Origin: Rhodocollybia butyracea
Taxonomy: Eukaryota; Basidiomycota; Agaricomycetes; Agaricales; Omphalotaceae
Length of the DNA: 64,000 bases
Direction: 5' to 3'
NCBI GenBank assembly: GCA_015501585.1
Contig: JADNRY010000044.1
Location: forward strand, 186,001-250,000
Shown: piece after piece, positions 46,965 through 59,266 of the stretch
Layout: each line of letters opens with the position of its first letter
Position numbering within the stretch: the first letter of the stretch is position 1
Made by a program: the position numbers and the translations under genes
The notes under the pieces: model-generated
What the model was told of the DNA's origin: nothing
The model's input: only the letters and a program-made list of their open reading frames with translations
The model's database searches: none

Positions 46965-49900
46965 TCACATCAGCCTTTCCTTTGTACTAACAGTTCGTAA
47001 CCAGATTTCGCCAGGGCGGCTACAGTGATACAAGAGGTTATGAGTGGCTGGAATACAGAAAGTAAATGCGTACCTCCGTTCTCGTAAAATCCTCCAAACT
47101 AGTTTCCCATCCTCTTTGTCCTTATCCTTATTGCTCCCGCTCGTTGTATTCGGAGTAGCTCTTGGTGGAAACGCGCCGCTTCCACACCGGTCCTGCAAGT
47201 CACCCAGGGCCTCATTCGTACCCTCAGTCTCGACTACAACTTTGCCGTACCATCCTGGGTCAACAAAGAGGGGTGCGCCGGTAGGAGATGTAGAAGGTAA
47301 TGGAATACGATGGTCAAGGAGTCCATTGTCTCCAGCGTTACCCACACGAACCGATGTTCGTCCATGAGATCTCGACGGTTGGGGCGATCGAAGGTGGAAG
47401 GAACTTCGATGTACCCACCGTACAACATTATGAAACGAGCCTTGTGGAGTTTCTGTCCGGACACGATCTTGAAGTAGCTGAAGGCTAGAGGCGATTTCAG
47501 CGCCCCAAGGAGATATGTCTAATCGAAGAATGGGATTGGCGGAGCTGAAAAACATAGATCAGCATTCGTACAAGACCAGGGAAGAGGAACGTGAAATAGA
47601 GTATATTCCACAAGAGGAAACTCACGAAGTAGATGAAGCCGCTGTGCGTATAATGCGGTGGAAGTACGAAGGAGGAAAGGCAAATCCGGGAATATATCGA
47701 GGCAAGTCTCCGATGGGAGAATAGGTATAGTCGAGATCCTGAGCAAAACATTAGCGAGAAGGATTGAAAAGACTTGAATAGAAAATACTCACAATTAAAT
47801 AACTCCCATCCCAAATCATCCTTCCAGCATTCCCTTCCTCACCTACAGCCATATCCCAGACCACGTCACCCATTCTCATAAGCCCCTTCACATCACTTTT
47901 AACCTTTCCCTTGGTAGCATTTTCTTTTCTTACACCTACAAGTCCAGCCCTTTTAAGCTCCTCTTCACACTCCAAGACACTCGCATCTGATAACCAGTCA
48001 CCTTCAGGTGAGGGCACAAATACACGAAGAAGCGGGGCGCGATTCGTGCGGAATAGAGGTGAACGGAACCCCTGCTGGACAGGTGGAGTTATACCTCCGT
48101 AGCCTTGAGTACCATGGCCATGTGTGCTTCGAGGTCCATATCCATGAGTGAATGATGAATTAGGAGATGGGGCACGACTTGAGGAACGAGAGGCATTTGG
48201 CGGAGACCGGGGCGAGCCATAAATACTGTTTCCAGCCGAATTGGGCGTGGGAGACGCCATCGAGTGATTAGATTCACGTTCAGCCCATGCCCTCAACCTG
48301 AGTACAAGTCTATTGTAGCTCCTTGTACCCAGAAGCATCATCCTGGCCTTCTCAGATATGGTGGGGTCGCGAAGAGAGGGTATGAAATTGCGTTGATTGA
48401 GGAGCATGCCAGCGACACGTGCATACTCGAAGGCGGGGAGAGAGACACCAAAAAGGTAGGAGTGGAGGTCCTGAAAAACACAAAAAGGCTCGTTATTGAG
48501 TATCAAGGCGGATAGAGCAAACGGAAAGAAAACCCACCGTAAGAGATAAGCTCAATGGTTCCTTCTCTCCGTCCTCTGATCCCCATCGTACATAGCCAAC
48601 AGTCCTGAAAAATCTCTCTAGGACTTCCTCCTTCAATTCCTCATTTGTTCCATTTGGCGATTGTTCGGAGCTCAGAAACGTAGCACCAAAAACACCTCTC
48701 ACAGCCCATGAAACAGAGAACAGCTGGCACCAGTCCCAGTAGTTCAGATATCCAAGCAGGCATCTAAGCAGAGCAGCGTTTGATAGGAATGGGATCAGAG
48801 GAAAATGCTTCAGAGGCAAAGGGTCCAGTAGAGGTTCAAGAGGCCTGTCTAGCCGTTCACGCTTTCGCGGTATTCGTGAATGCTCAGGTAAAGGAGTCGG
48901 GGGATCTTGGGTCTGAGTCGGTGTTAGAGAAGGCTCATCGGAAACAGCGAGAGGTGGGGGTACATTCATAGGAATGTTGTTTCCTTCATCTTCACCCGAT
49001 GGTCCATCGAGAGCGTTTTCGGCGGCATCACTGGGCAGAGGCAACGACGACGAAGACATCGAGGATGTGGATTCTGGTTTGGGAGGCAAAGGGGGTCCAT
49101 CTCTCGAAGGAGGTAATAGCCTTACACCCTCGCTCTTCGCGAACGGATCAACGTCCAGCGGGATCGACACTCGCCTCCCTTCCTCAAACTCCGCGTTAGA
49201 AATGACAGTCGATGAGCGGTGAGCTGAGGACGGTCGTTGTGTGACGAGGGCAGTCGAAGCTTGGGAGGTTATAGATGTATCAGTCGTAGGTCGGGGGAGT
49301 GGATGATTTTGTTTGTGGCGCCGCTCAGGGGACACAGGTGGAGTGGCTAAGTTGGGTGTCTGATCCTGTTGCTGCAAATGTTTCGGAGGAGTTCTTGGGC
49401 GAGATTTGGTCAGCATACGATGAGATCCATGCGGAGCTTGAGATGGGGGTTGGGAATGAGGCAGAACTGGGTTTTGCTGCATCGGGATAGGGACACCAAA
49501 GCCGTTTTCAAACGCTGGATGTCCATTCCTGTGCACGTTGGCTTCCTGGTGCGAAGGAAGGGGCACTGGAGCATGACCGTTCATGTTACTGGGATTCTTT
49601 TGAAGCACGGACCTCCGTTTCGTCGAGTGTGATGGCGAAACATGCTTAGCAGGAGGTGGACTCTGCGGAGAGGAAGATGGTAAGGGTGGCTGAGCTTTCA
49701 TTGTGTTTGTCCCATTCTTCGCATTCGCAGTGCTGAAACGGCGGTTCTGCACTTCTGATGACGTAGGATATGCAGATGACCCGTTCATCATGCTTAATCG
49801 ACGGTTCGGAGTGTCCGGGGACATGGATTGAGCAGCTACCGACTGGCGTCGCATGGATGCAGAAGCGTTGGGGGGAGAAAAAGCCGAATTGTATTCCGCT

Positions 49901-52074
49901 GGAGGTGAAGGATAAGCAGATGCTGCCGACATTGTCATCCTGGGATTCGATACAGATGAGCTTTCTTGTTGTGGCAGTTGCGAAGGGGGAGGGGCGGCCT
50001 GTTGAGCAGCGAAGATTAATGGTCCCTTTCTCGCGCCGCCAAACCCAGTTGGCGCTCCTTGTCCACCAGCTGCAACGGAATTTTTCCGTCCGATACCAGC
50101 CAAATTCCCACCAAATCCCCCAATACCAGCCAAATTACGACCTGAGCCTTGATCTAAAGGGGGTGAGTTGATGTACTGAGGCATTAACTGCGGTTGAATT
50201 TTGGCGGAAGTGCTGAACTGATTGGGTACGAGGGAGGACTGTGACGCGCCCATATTAGGAGAGATATTATAAAAAGAGTTAACACTGTTGTTGTAGTTAA
50301 CGTAGGCGTACTGGGGAGGGTATTTTTAGCATGACGTTTATGAGGGAAGAGAAAATGCGGTAATAGAAAGGAAAAGGGGGAAATTAACAGTTAGCTAAAG
50401 CTGAAATGACAAAGGGGCAACATTTCGGTATGACAGACATGCAACATCGAAGACAGTGGCTCTTAATACCAGTAAAAAAGAAAAAACACCGAAGATGAGG
50501 GAACGTATAGATATAGATACCGAACAGACACGTATGATAGAACACACGAACAAAAATATCAGACGCTTACCGGTAGACCGTTGGGAGGTGTGCTCGGGGT
50601 TGGAGCAAAGCTTGAAGGCGGATAATTATTTCTATTCGGGCTCGAAGAGGGGATATTGTTGCTGTTCGTTGCCTATAGAGTAGTTTAAGTAGTCAGAACG
50701 GTGTCACTCAATTCCAAACATAGATGATAGATGATGAAGCGATGAGACCGGGATCGGTAAAGGAAAGAAGGGTATAAAGCGAACATAAGTACAAGAAGGA
50801 TAGGACCAACGCGTGAATGGTAATGGGTATGTACGAGAAGACGAACAGGAGGTCCAACTCGGGTATAACCGATAGACCGGAAGCATGGGCATTGGGCGGA
50901 TAATGGACGGAGCAAGGATAGAGGGAGTAAGAAAGGAGAAAGAAAGGACGGGATCGCCAAGTGCAAGCGTATTTCGCATACATGAGGCAGCATAGACCAT
51001 AGGCATCGAGGTGGAAGCGAACGTAATTCACCAAAGCCTGGTCCAAGTCACCGGCCGGGGCTCTATGATTAGCTGAAGCTTCGCAGCGCGTATGACACCA
51101 GAATGGCGCTTTCGCGCAAATAGGCATCTCATTTTCGGGCACTGAACGTCAGAATCAAGCCTGAGCCGTACTGCTTCCAAAGTCAAACGGATAGACGAGT
51201 ACACCGAAGAAAAGAAGGGAGCTAAGAACGAATAGCGATACTAATTCTCAGACGACAACCCACATTACCCTGCAAGCAACCAAGCGCGCAAAATGGGAGG
51301 GACGTGCAGCCTGAGGTACACAGGTACCAGAAATCAAAGAACCGAGGGGAAAGAAGACGAAGCGGCCAACACGAGGATAACCAGAAAGAGATAGAACAGA
51401 TGGACTCACTCGATATGAGGAAGGAGTCTGCTCATGACCATAGGTATCTTGACCGTTCCCATTAAACACGTTCACACTGCTCTGACCCGAATACGAATAT
51501 CCATTGGCATTAGATTCCCTACGCCGCAGATCCTTTGCGGGTACGGAAGATTTGCGAGTAGAGGGTGGGCGAGAGGATCCTAAGGGTGAAGCTAAGCCTA
51601 AACTCGAGAGTAAATACGAGGATGGATAAGCTTACCCGCGGTATCCGCCTTGTTCTGTGGAGCTGAATCCGTTGCAGGTGCTGCGACACGCGTCTGAGTA
51701 CTGATTCTGCGTCCGTTCGAAGCTATTGTTTCTTTCGGAGGTAAATAAGATGCCGCTGAAAGTTGGGAAGGCGGAGATTTAGGTGGTGGAAGAGGTTTAT
51801 CGACAGTAATCGCTTTTGAGACCGAAGTTGTTCTAGCAGCTTCAGTTCCTAATCCAATACCGTTCCCAGATTGCGTCTTCTGCGCTAGAGTAATGGGTGC
51901 AGAGACCACAGGCTTCGTCCCGCTCCCATTTGTCCCAGCGAGCGATGCAAATTTTGCAAATAGAGGCGTTGGGGATCCTACATCCGGTGTAGTATCTAAT
52001 GGTTTTGAATAAGGCGGACTTTGTGATTGAAGCTGTGGTTTCTGCTGCTGTTTAGACTTCTTACGAAGGAACAT
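46965..52074 (-). CDS. large Ser/Pro/Gln-rich protein with conserved C-terminal half
   Basis: I do not recognise a named family. The N-terminal exon (51650-52074) begins MFLRKKSKQQQKPQLQSQ. Later exons (about 51415-51553, 50585-50672, 48540-50330) are dominated by Ser, Pro, Gln and Asn and are probably disordered, with KSRPRTPPKHLQQQDQ and YAYVNYNNSVNSFY as landmarks. The C-terminal half is more ordered: FLSNAALLRCLLGYLNYWDW, CQLFSVSWAVRGVF is F-box-like in pattern, then DLHSYLFGVSLPAFEYARVA and LLRVFVPSPEGDWLSDASVL, ending WLRTVSTKERLM. Joins at 47767-47792, 48474-48540 and 47015-47070 hold frame. The interval 50673-51414 would be an unusually long intron (about 740 bp) for this genome and may hide an exon, so the gene could also be two. 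Confidence 0.6.
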
Positions 52075-53306
52075 CTACAGCGTTCGTCGGGATAGAGCCC
52101 TGGTAATAAAGGATAAGAAATACAGAGATGGAAGGAGAAAGAAAAAACACAACGTTGTTAAATTTCGAACGTTACGAAGATCATCGTCAGGAACAAGCGG
52201 AGAATCCGGCATCCATTTTCGGTAATCACGGCGCCTAAATATCGGAGTGTTTTCCGTTAACGCTTCCGTATCCGTCCGTCGGTTTTTCACACACTCCGGT
52301 CTGTAAAATCGAATTTGAAGTTTCATACGAGCTCATAATTTTTGGCTACTGAAAATTAGCTCTTCAATTATTGACGAAGTAATTTTGAATCGGCCTTACG
52401 GACGGCGGTTGCCACGTTTTCCATATACACGGCTTTGACATGCGCTATGATGCTATGAAATCCAGCAGGCATCGGAGCCTCGTTGTTCCCATGATTACTT
52501 GCGTTTCTAAGGAACCAGGAGTAACATTGAGCTCGAGGCAAGGGCCTTTAATTTTTGTTATCCATAACTCCAAAACGAGGATAGGCAGTACACGGATGCC
52601 AGGAACTCCGAGTCTCAAGCACGACGATCCTCTTCTACTTCTTTATCAGATGCGCTAGCACAAGTCTCCGTATTGATTATTGAACGTTGAGCCGCCAGCA
52701 TTTGCATACCTTATTTTTCTCGATTTTGGAGCATTTTTAATAGGTTATAATTGCAACTCGTTTATGAATCTATGTATAGGCACGCATATATGGTACGTAC
52801 GCGTGTAAGTACGCCGCAAGGTGAATGATCTCTTTCTACAAACATACACGCGTCCGTTTTTCTAAATTACTACAGGACTTTTTCTTGATGACAACTCATG
52901 GAGATCCCTTCTCCTGTTGTCACCAATTTACATCTACGGTCGCCGTATCTGCGCAATAGGTGCTTCGGTAGCTCGCAGCGGGAATTACGATCTCATTCGT
53001 AATCACAGCTTTGACTTTCCGTCTCATCCGGCTTTGTACGCACGTAAAGTCGAGCTAGCGATAATCTCCTGACTCTCATCAGGATGTAGCTCAATGCTCA
53101 TTAAACTTAAACGACCGAGTATTGAAGGCCGTTAATGAGATTGAGCAAAGGTTTATAAACTCAAGATCTGGTCCAACGAGTAAAGGATAAAATTTGGTCA
53201 CCGGTATGAGTCGAACCGGATGACGTCGTCACCGTCCGAATAAAAGATTAGATAGGGAGCGTCCGGTACCTCACCCTCGCGTCATTCATTCATTCAACTG
53301 CCGTTG
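52075..53306. other. intergenic region, no gene recognised
   Basis: This region upstream of the Ser-rich gene contains short open frames without homology-like content. A sequence resembling a pol III B-box (GGTTCGACTC, minus strand, near 53210) occurs without the rest of a tRNA. Confidence 0.45.
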
Positions 53307-53570
53307 ATGGCGATCCTCACTGGTCAAAGCTGGGCATATGGGATTTTTGTTAGGCGAGCGCTAGTTGGTATCTTATCTGTTTGCATTTGTATTTCAGTAT
53401 TAGCATTAGATAGCGTAGCAGGCAGCTTGGATAATCCATCAGACATCTTTGCACCCCCAACCATCGAGCAGTGTTTTCCGATCGACCAGTCCAACGCTCG
53501 CTACAACTCAATCCGCGTCGTTCCTCAATCAAAGCCAACATACACATCCGTATGGATCGTCAGTGTGTAA
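53307..53570 (+). CDS. possible small membrane or secreted protein
   Basis: A frame of 87 codons starts at an ATG with one strong hydrophobic segment (RALVGILSVCICISVLALDS, about residues 17-36), which could be a signal anchor, followed by a short soluble part with a single Cys. I do not recognise it, and no neighbouring exon continues it. It may equally be chance. Confidence 0.25.
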   Translation: MAILTGQSWAYGIFVRRALVGILSVCICISVLALDSVAGSLDNPSDIFAPPTIEQCFPIDQSNARYNSIRVVPQSKPTYTSVWIVSV

Positions 53571-54165
53571 CGAGTCTGCCTATGGGAGACTAAAGCCAAC
53601 AACGAATCTGTTAATATGGAGAGCTCACGACATACGTCGGATCCAGCATGATGGTATGTAGGCGCATTACAATTTACGAGAAAGTTGATCATACATAGTA
53701 TGTGAGCAGGACAATTAGAGCGACCTGACATCAGCAACGAGACAGAGAAGGATAAAGACAGAAGACATTTTGAGCTACAAGGGTTGGAGAAGGCAGATGA
53801 AGGGAAGAAATCATAGTATCACGAAATGTTATACTATTGGTACATACTGATACTATGTAAACGACTGATAGTGTATTTATAAGTAGCAAAGTTCAGCGGT
53901 AATAGGTCTTGATGTTCTGGATGGTTGATGAATGATGTAAGTCGTACATATGCGAGGTGGGTGAGATCAATTTGTAGTGCGGGGAGGAGCAGTAACCTTG
54001 GCATGACAGATGAACATGATGAGTAAGGTATACAAAAAAGATGGAAGGAATAAGTTAAGTAAAATGCAAAGATGGACAAATGGACAAAGTTGATCTATAG
54101 ATCAGTGAGAGATGCGAGTAGGAACGAACAGACGGATAAGTGAATGATGGACAGAGAACCCGTTG
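53571..54165. other. intergenic region, no gene recognised
   Basis: About 595 bp of AT-rich sequence before the stop of the next minus-strand gene; nothing recognisable. Confidence 0.45.
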
Positions 54166-56177
54166 TTACAGCTCTCGCAAAGAACGGATAACATCCTGCA
54201 TATCTATCCTATTCCATTCACCAGTCCACCCCCTCGGTAATTCTTTGCGAGGCGAGTTGGTAAGATCAGCAGTAGGTGATGACGGGTCCCCTATTGGAGA
54301 TATCGATAAGGAGCGAGCAGATATGGAGGACAGAGTTTTAGCTGCTCTCTGAGGGTTACTCGTGGCCATCTGAGAACTAGAAATCTCTGTCTCGTGGCCA
54401 AGGGGCTCGACATCTAGACGTGGTACGAGCGAAGAGAGTGTCTCAACCGCCTGCTCAGAGAACACGATTGGGGATATCGGCGATCCAGAATCGCACATGC
54501 CAGTACAAGACAGCGGTGTATCGGGTACACCGCTGTCATTTGGTGACGTCGCAGGTGTCAGAAACTCCGACTGAGTATTGTCGTCTTCATTGGTATATTG
54601 TGAATCTACCTCCGAGCTTTCAGGGCTTACAGCAATCATACCTGGCAGGTGTACTACTGAAGAACCAGGATTTATCACCAATTTGGGCCTGGGCGGTGGT
54701 GCAGGGGATGGGGGTCGTACTGAGAAAATAATCGGAGAAATGTTCGGTGTTGTAGGAGCGCTTTCATTCGTCAGCGCGTATTCGTTGTCCACCCAGCACA
54801 TATCTTCTTCATACCCGAGCTCGGTGGTATCAAAGGTATCGCCAGCATGCGGTGATAAAGGTCTAGGAACACGCATAAGCGAGCCTAAGCTCAAGAGAGA
54901 GAGAGCCATACTGCTTCGCCGTTGAGACGTGAATGATGAGGAATCATGAGATTGCCTTCGATGTTTGTCGAGTGGATCTATGTGACCCGTGTTCATGGCT
55001 AGTAGCATACTCGGAGGTACTATTTCACCTAATGTATGCTCTAGTTTATTTTGGTGAGCAGCAGGAACATGGGTGTTAGATAGAGAGAGATGGACAGGAG
55101 GCGATGGGGTTGAGTCGGGATCAGAATCCAAATCGATTGTGGTAGGAGCTGTAGGTTTAGCATCGCTCTCTGAAACGAGGGTATTCGCCCTAACAAGTTT
55201 CCGCACAGCAAGCTTCAAAGGGTTTGTGTTGGGAGTGGGCGCCGCCCCAACGTCCGACGACGTAGATTTTTTTCGACTTTTCCATCTAATCTTCAACATT
55301 TTTGAAGTAGGAATGGGATGAGACGATAATGACTGGGTTTGAGGACGTGATCCGACACCTCTTGGCACTGGAAATGATGGTGTCTATGGTATGTGGAGAT
55401 GCGATGGAAGTTGGAGATGGCTTTGTATGATCTCGGCGTTTCGAGTCCAAGCCTTCTCCCACGACGCAAATAAGAGTGGGTTTTACCACAGTAGGTCTTT
55501 TTGTGGACAACCTCGATACAGCATCAGATGGATCTGTTGTAGGAACGGTATGATTCGATGAAGAACCAGGCTGATATATAAGCTGTTTCAATTTACTCGT
55601 CCGCCGAGGACGTGAGCCCTGTCCGCCTCTTTCAAGATCATGAGTAGACGTATTTGGCGTGCCTGTCGGGCTTTCTGCACCTGCGATATTCCGGGATGGA
55701 ACTATGTATGGGTCTGCATTGAATTGAACACTGGACATGTTGTGACATACCCGAATCCTGTAACTCTGCCTCATCACCTTTGACTAAACCCGGCCACGAG
55801 TACTTCTTCCGTAGCCTAACAGTAAAAGAATGAGAACGAGGAAGAGATGGGCCCGTGGATGTAGACGGCCACATCAATCCCTTCATGCTGCTTACAGACT
55901 TGGCCTGCTTCAAAACAGGGAATTGGACAGGGTTACCCTCGCCTGTATTTGAGATTGAAGTTGTAGAGCTATTGGAGGTGGGGTTGTTAACCGTTTTGTG
56001 GGAGGAGTTAGAAAAGAGCGAATCGCTTTTGCAAGTTATCAAAGAATAAAACGAGGAGAGTTTGTGAGATCTTTGTTGCCGTAGCGCTGGGGATGGGGAG
56101 GTTGGAGAAGATTCTTCACCGTGTATGTCACTGCCAGTAGTGGCTGTCTTTGACCAAGACTCGGAAGATGTAGCCAT
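54166..56177 (-). CDS. Ser-rich hypothetical protein
   Basis: The N-terminal exon (about 55785-56177) starts MATSSESWSKTATTGSDIHG and contains SFTVRLRKKYSWPGLVKGDE. A phase-1 intron (about 55731-55785) leads to a second Ser/Thr-rich exon with TLICVVGEGLDSKRRD. The third part (54166-55368) has LKIRWKSRKKSTSSDVGAAP and ends PRGWTGEWNRIDMQDVIRSL, REL, which looks like a conserved tail. Apart from these blocks the protein is low in complexity (Ser, Pro, Thr), as in many fungal regulatory proteins. I do not recognise a domain. The join between the second and third parts is uncertain: an in-frame stop ends the second at about 55286 unless an intron is removed, and the third has its own ATG at about 55300. 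It may be two genes. Confidence 0.5.
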
Positions 56178-57758
56178 CTTCAGGCAGGATTACTCGGAAT
56201 GATCAACCGGTGGGTGAGAGGGTAAGTTTGGGAAGGGCCGCCCTCAAGGCGAAGGCATTTAACGAAGTGTTTCAATGTTTCATCAAACTGCTCACTGATG
56301 CAGCGTTGATGAAGGCGGTAAATCAATCACCTACCAATCACCAAATCCTGCTTTCTGACTTGTTTCAGGTTCACAGGGGACTTGAAGCCTGATAGTGGCA
56401 GACGAAATTCAATCAGAGCGGAATCAATGACTGCCGGTCAAAATAATCACAGATACGAGTAATTCATAAGCACTCAGCTGCCGCAATACGCGCATTAGCA
56501 CTACGTGCGTCAATAGGCGTCAATCTGCCTTGGATGTCAGCCCCACTGTCTTCTGGAATTTGTAAGATTAAACACTGGAGCTTGCTGTCCTTCACGGGCC
56601 CGGCAGACACACGCGTCGGTTGTACCACTTACCTCAACCATATGGCGACTTCAACTTACATGCTTACGCGCGGCATGTTGATGGATCATGACTGAGTTCC
56701 TGTCTGGTTGGATGTGAGACTTGCCCAAATTTTGAGGATGTAATGCAACTACTTTATCTATTAATCAGAATAGGCTCAGGACTGTATTATGCAGCTGTGA
56801 GGTTCTCAGACCATCTCTGCTTAGAATCACAGTGGATTTTAACATCGCTCTTATTGTACTTATTGAATTTTCCCATAATGAGACTCAGCTGGCATGTCGA
56901 CGCCTTCTTCGAGGCAGCCAAACAAAATAATGTCGAGGAATAGGACAACTACTCAATTCAGCCATCCAATATATGAGAACAAGGGCGGATCATAATACTA
57001 CTGGGACTGATAAGGACTGATACCATGTCCTTAGGGTCACGGTTTGACCTCGATTTGGGAAAAGTTTACTGCTTCGAAGGATGGGTTCAATCGATCTGTC
57101 TACAACTTCAGTCGTCCAAGAGAGTCGTCTTGTCGAGGGTGTGGCATGACGTTAAGGCACCGGCAGGGTAGGATTCATCCCAAGACTAGATCAAGGGCGG
57201 CGGTGCCGCAGGCTTGAAGGAATGGCAGACCAAAAACTATCACTACTACTGTCCTTCTTTCACCCCGGTATGTTCATGTGAATCTTGATATGACGAACGT
57301 TTTCCTCATAATAGCTCCAGGCTTATCTTACGTTGAGTCTAATTCTGATGGTTGTTTTATGAATTCGCTTGCTGGCTTGGGCTTCGAGCCTTCCTATTGA
57401 GTATAACTACCTGTGTCCCACTCTCGGAGCGAGCTTGAGTAGCATGGCCCAATGGCCTCAAACCTCTCGCCCGTTGCTTGAGGCCTTAATTCGGTTCATC
57501 AAACTGCCTCAGAGGCCACATGTGCGAGCGAATGCATTTGGCCTTTTCAACTCTCGAGCTCGAATCTTCTCTCCAAACGTTGTCTCGACCAGCCTCGTAG
57601 TATCTACTTAAACTTAGATCATAATCGTGATATGATGGTGTCCGAGTTGCCCCCATCTCCTTACACTTTCTTGCTTCCCTACCCCTTCGATCTCGAGCAC
57701 TTTCCCAGTCACCCCACTAGCAGTGACCTTTCTCCCGGTCCAGTTTCAAGTTGTAATA
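56178..57758. other. intergenic region, no gene recognised
   Basis: About 1.58 kb between divergent genes. Several short plus-strand frames occur (for example near 56743 and 57369) but none shows a domain or joins to another. It should contain the promoters of the Ser-rich gene and of the secreted-protein gene. Confidence 0.45.
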
Positions 57759-59136
57759 ATGCTTCAATTCATGTTGCTCTCGTTACTATTCTTCCAGGTT
57801 GTGCACATCGCTGGGGTGCCCCTCCAGACACCAATTATACCGATGTACGCGTGTTCGTCGGTGGATTTCTATAGCCCGTTACTTGGAGGAGGATCAATGC
57901 TTGACAATGGTACGCTTGAATGTTTTGTCTTTTTCCCGCGTTGGTTTGCTACAATACTTATATTCGTTCCGGGTTTTCGTTAGCTGGCGATGGCTTAGGG
58001 GAACCATTGAATGTGAGTAATCTTCCGTGGTAGCAAAATGGGAGCCAATACTTTCCCATTCTTCGATTGCAGCAAGCTGATGTTTGGTACAGGTGATCAT
58101 ATCTGCCCTTTCAACCCCAGAGGTGCTCACCGAAGATGGGATCATCAATTTTGCGAAAGCAATTGGGTTGTAAGTGTATGCATCGTTTTCCACTGCGGTA
58201 TAAAAATAAGATTGCATCCTTGTAGCTCAGAAGAGTGCCTTGACATACATCTTGGAGCTCCGCAATCTGCAAACTTGGGTGACGGAAATGGCTGGGTGAA
58301 CCAAACGGTTTGTTAGTACCGGTACAAATACGATGTTGACTGAAACGAAAATCCAATCTTCAGATCGAGCTTAGACAGTATTATGGGAACTCTGAAATCG
58401 GGACTTGTTTAGAGACGCTGATAGGCGGAAATCACTTTCGGCGAGTGGTATACTTGAAAACCAGGAGAGTATATTGATGTTCTCCTAGTGTGTTTGACCA
58501 GAATGGACCGGATGCACCAAGCGGGGCCTTGTTCTTAGCGTGAGCACCTACTTACTACTATCCGCTAGGAACCTACTGATCATATTTTGTCAAATAAGTG
58601 TATCACAGGAAGAAGACCTCGAAGAAGGCAAGTAACCCAGTAATTCAAACATCCCTTACTGAATGCGTTCTCACAGCGCACACTGTCATTCCGGATGGGT
58701 ACGACATTGGTAGGGATAAACTGGTGAAAGCTGCTATCGGTACCACCCATTTCGACGGCGTCACCTATGTATGTCGATCTCGACTTTTCTTGAAACGAAC
58801 GCAGGAACTAACCAGTGTATAGTTCACCACGGCTCGCAACTTGACCGGTCTGTTAGGTATGTTTGGCGAAATCTTCTTCTGGAATAATCAGCTGATGTAA
58901 ATTCGCGATTTTGTCTAGCTGCTGGGTCCATTGGGTAGGTACTAATACTCTGAACTCCGGGAACACACAATTAATTTCAATTCTTCTCCTTCAGAGTCAA
59001 TCACGGTAAGTGGCTGGAAAAATATTCAGTACTATGCATTAAGGTTTGAATGCTGATACCTTTACTCAACGTAGGCATCGCTACCGATGGTATTACAACG
59101 CTTCTGACTGTAACAATTGTTGACGACTTCCAATGA
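57759..59136 (+). CDS. secreted protein of an agaric family, frame partly unresolved
   Basis: The frame starts MLQFMLLSLLFFQVVHIAGV, a clear signal peptide, and continues PLQTPIIPMYACSSVDFYSP, then AGDGLGEPLNQADVWY after an intron. From about 58115 on it reads VLTEDGIINFAKAIGFSEEC, LDIHLGAPQSANLGDGNGWV, then IGTCLETLIGGNHFRRV, NGPDAPSGALFLAVSQEEDL, AHTVIPDGYDIGRDKLVKAA, LTGLLAAGSIGVNHGIATDG and ends TLLTVTIVDDFQ. At least eight introns are needed; the one at 58628-58676 has a GC donor because only that phase keeps frame. Between QADVWY and VLTEDG (58090-58120) the frame shifts twice by one base and no legal intron repairs it, so the gene may be a pseudogene or the sequence has errors there. 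The function is unknown; secretion is the only inference. Confidence 0.6.
58628..58676 (+). other. GC-AG intron in the secreted-protein gene
   Basis: The donor is GAAG|GCAAGT and the acceptor CACAG, 49 bp. Joining in phase 1 gives EEDLEE followed by AHTVIPDGYDIG. The GT four bases downstream is in the wrong phase. Confidence 0.65.
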
Positions 59137-59266
59137 GCGAACGAGGAATTATTTCCTGCAAATTTCCTGTTATACCTAATTTTACGACCATTGTACGACG
59201 TGACACGATCTTCTACAGTACTTGGCCTAAGCCTTTGTAGGCTAATGGCTCAAATAACACGGTATA

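Noticed and set aside
47911..49632. long plus-strand frames opposite the Ser-rich gene
   Set aside because: They are mirror frames produced by the biased Ser/Pro/Gln codons of the minus-strand gene.
53195..53230. possible tRNA or pol III gene
   Set aside because: Only a B-box-like GGTTCGACTC is present on the minus strand. There is no A-box, acceptor stem or anticodon arm around it.
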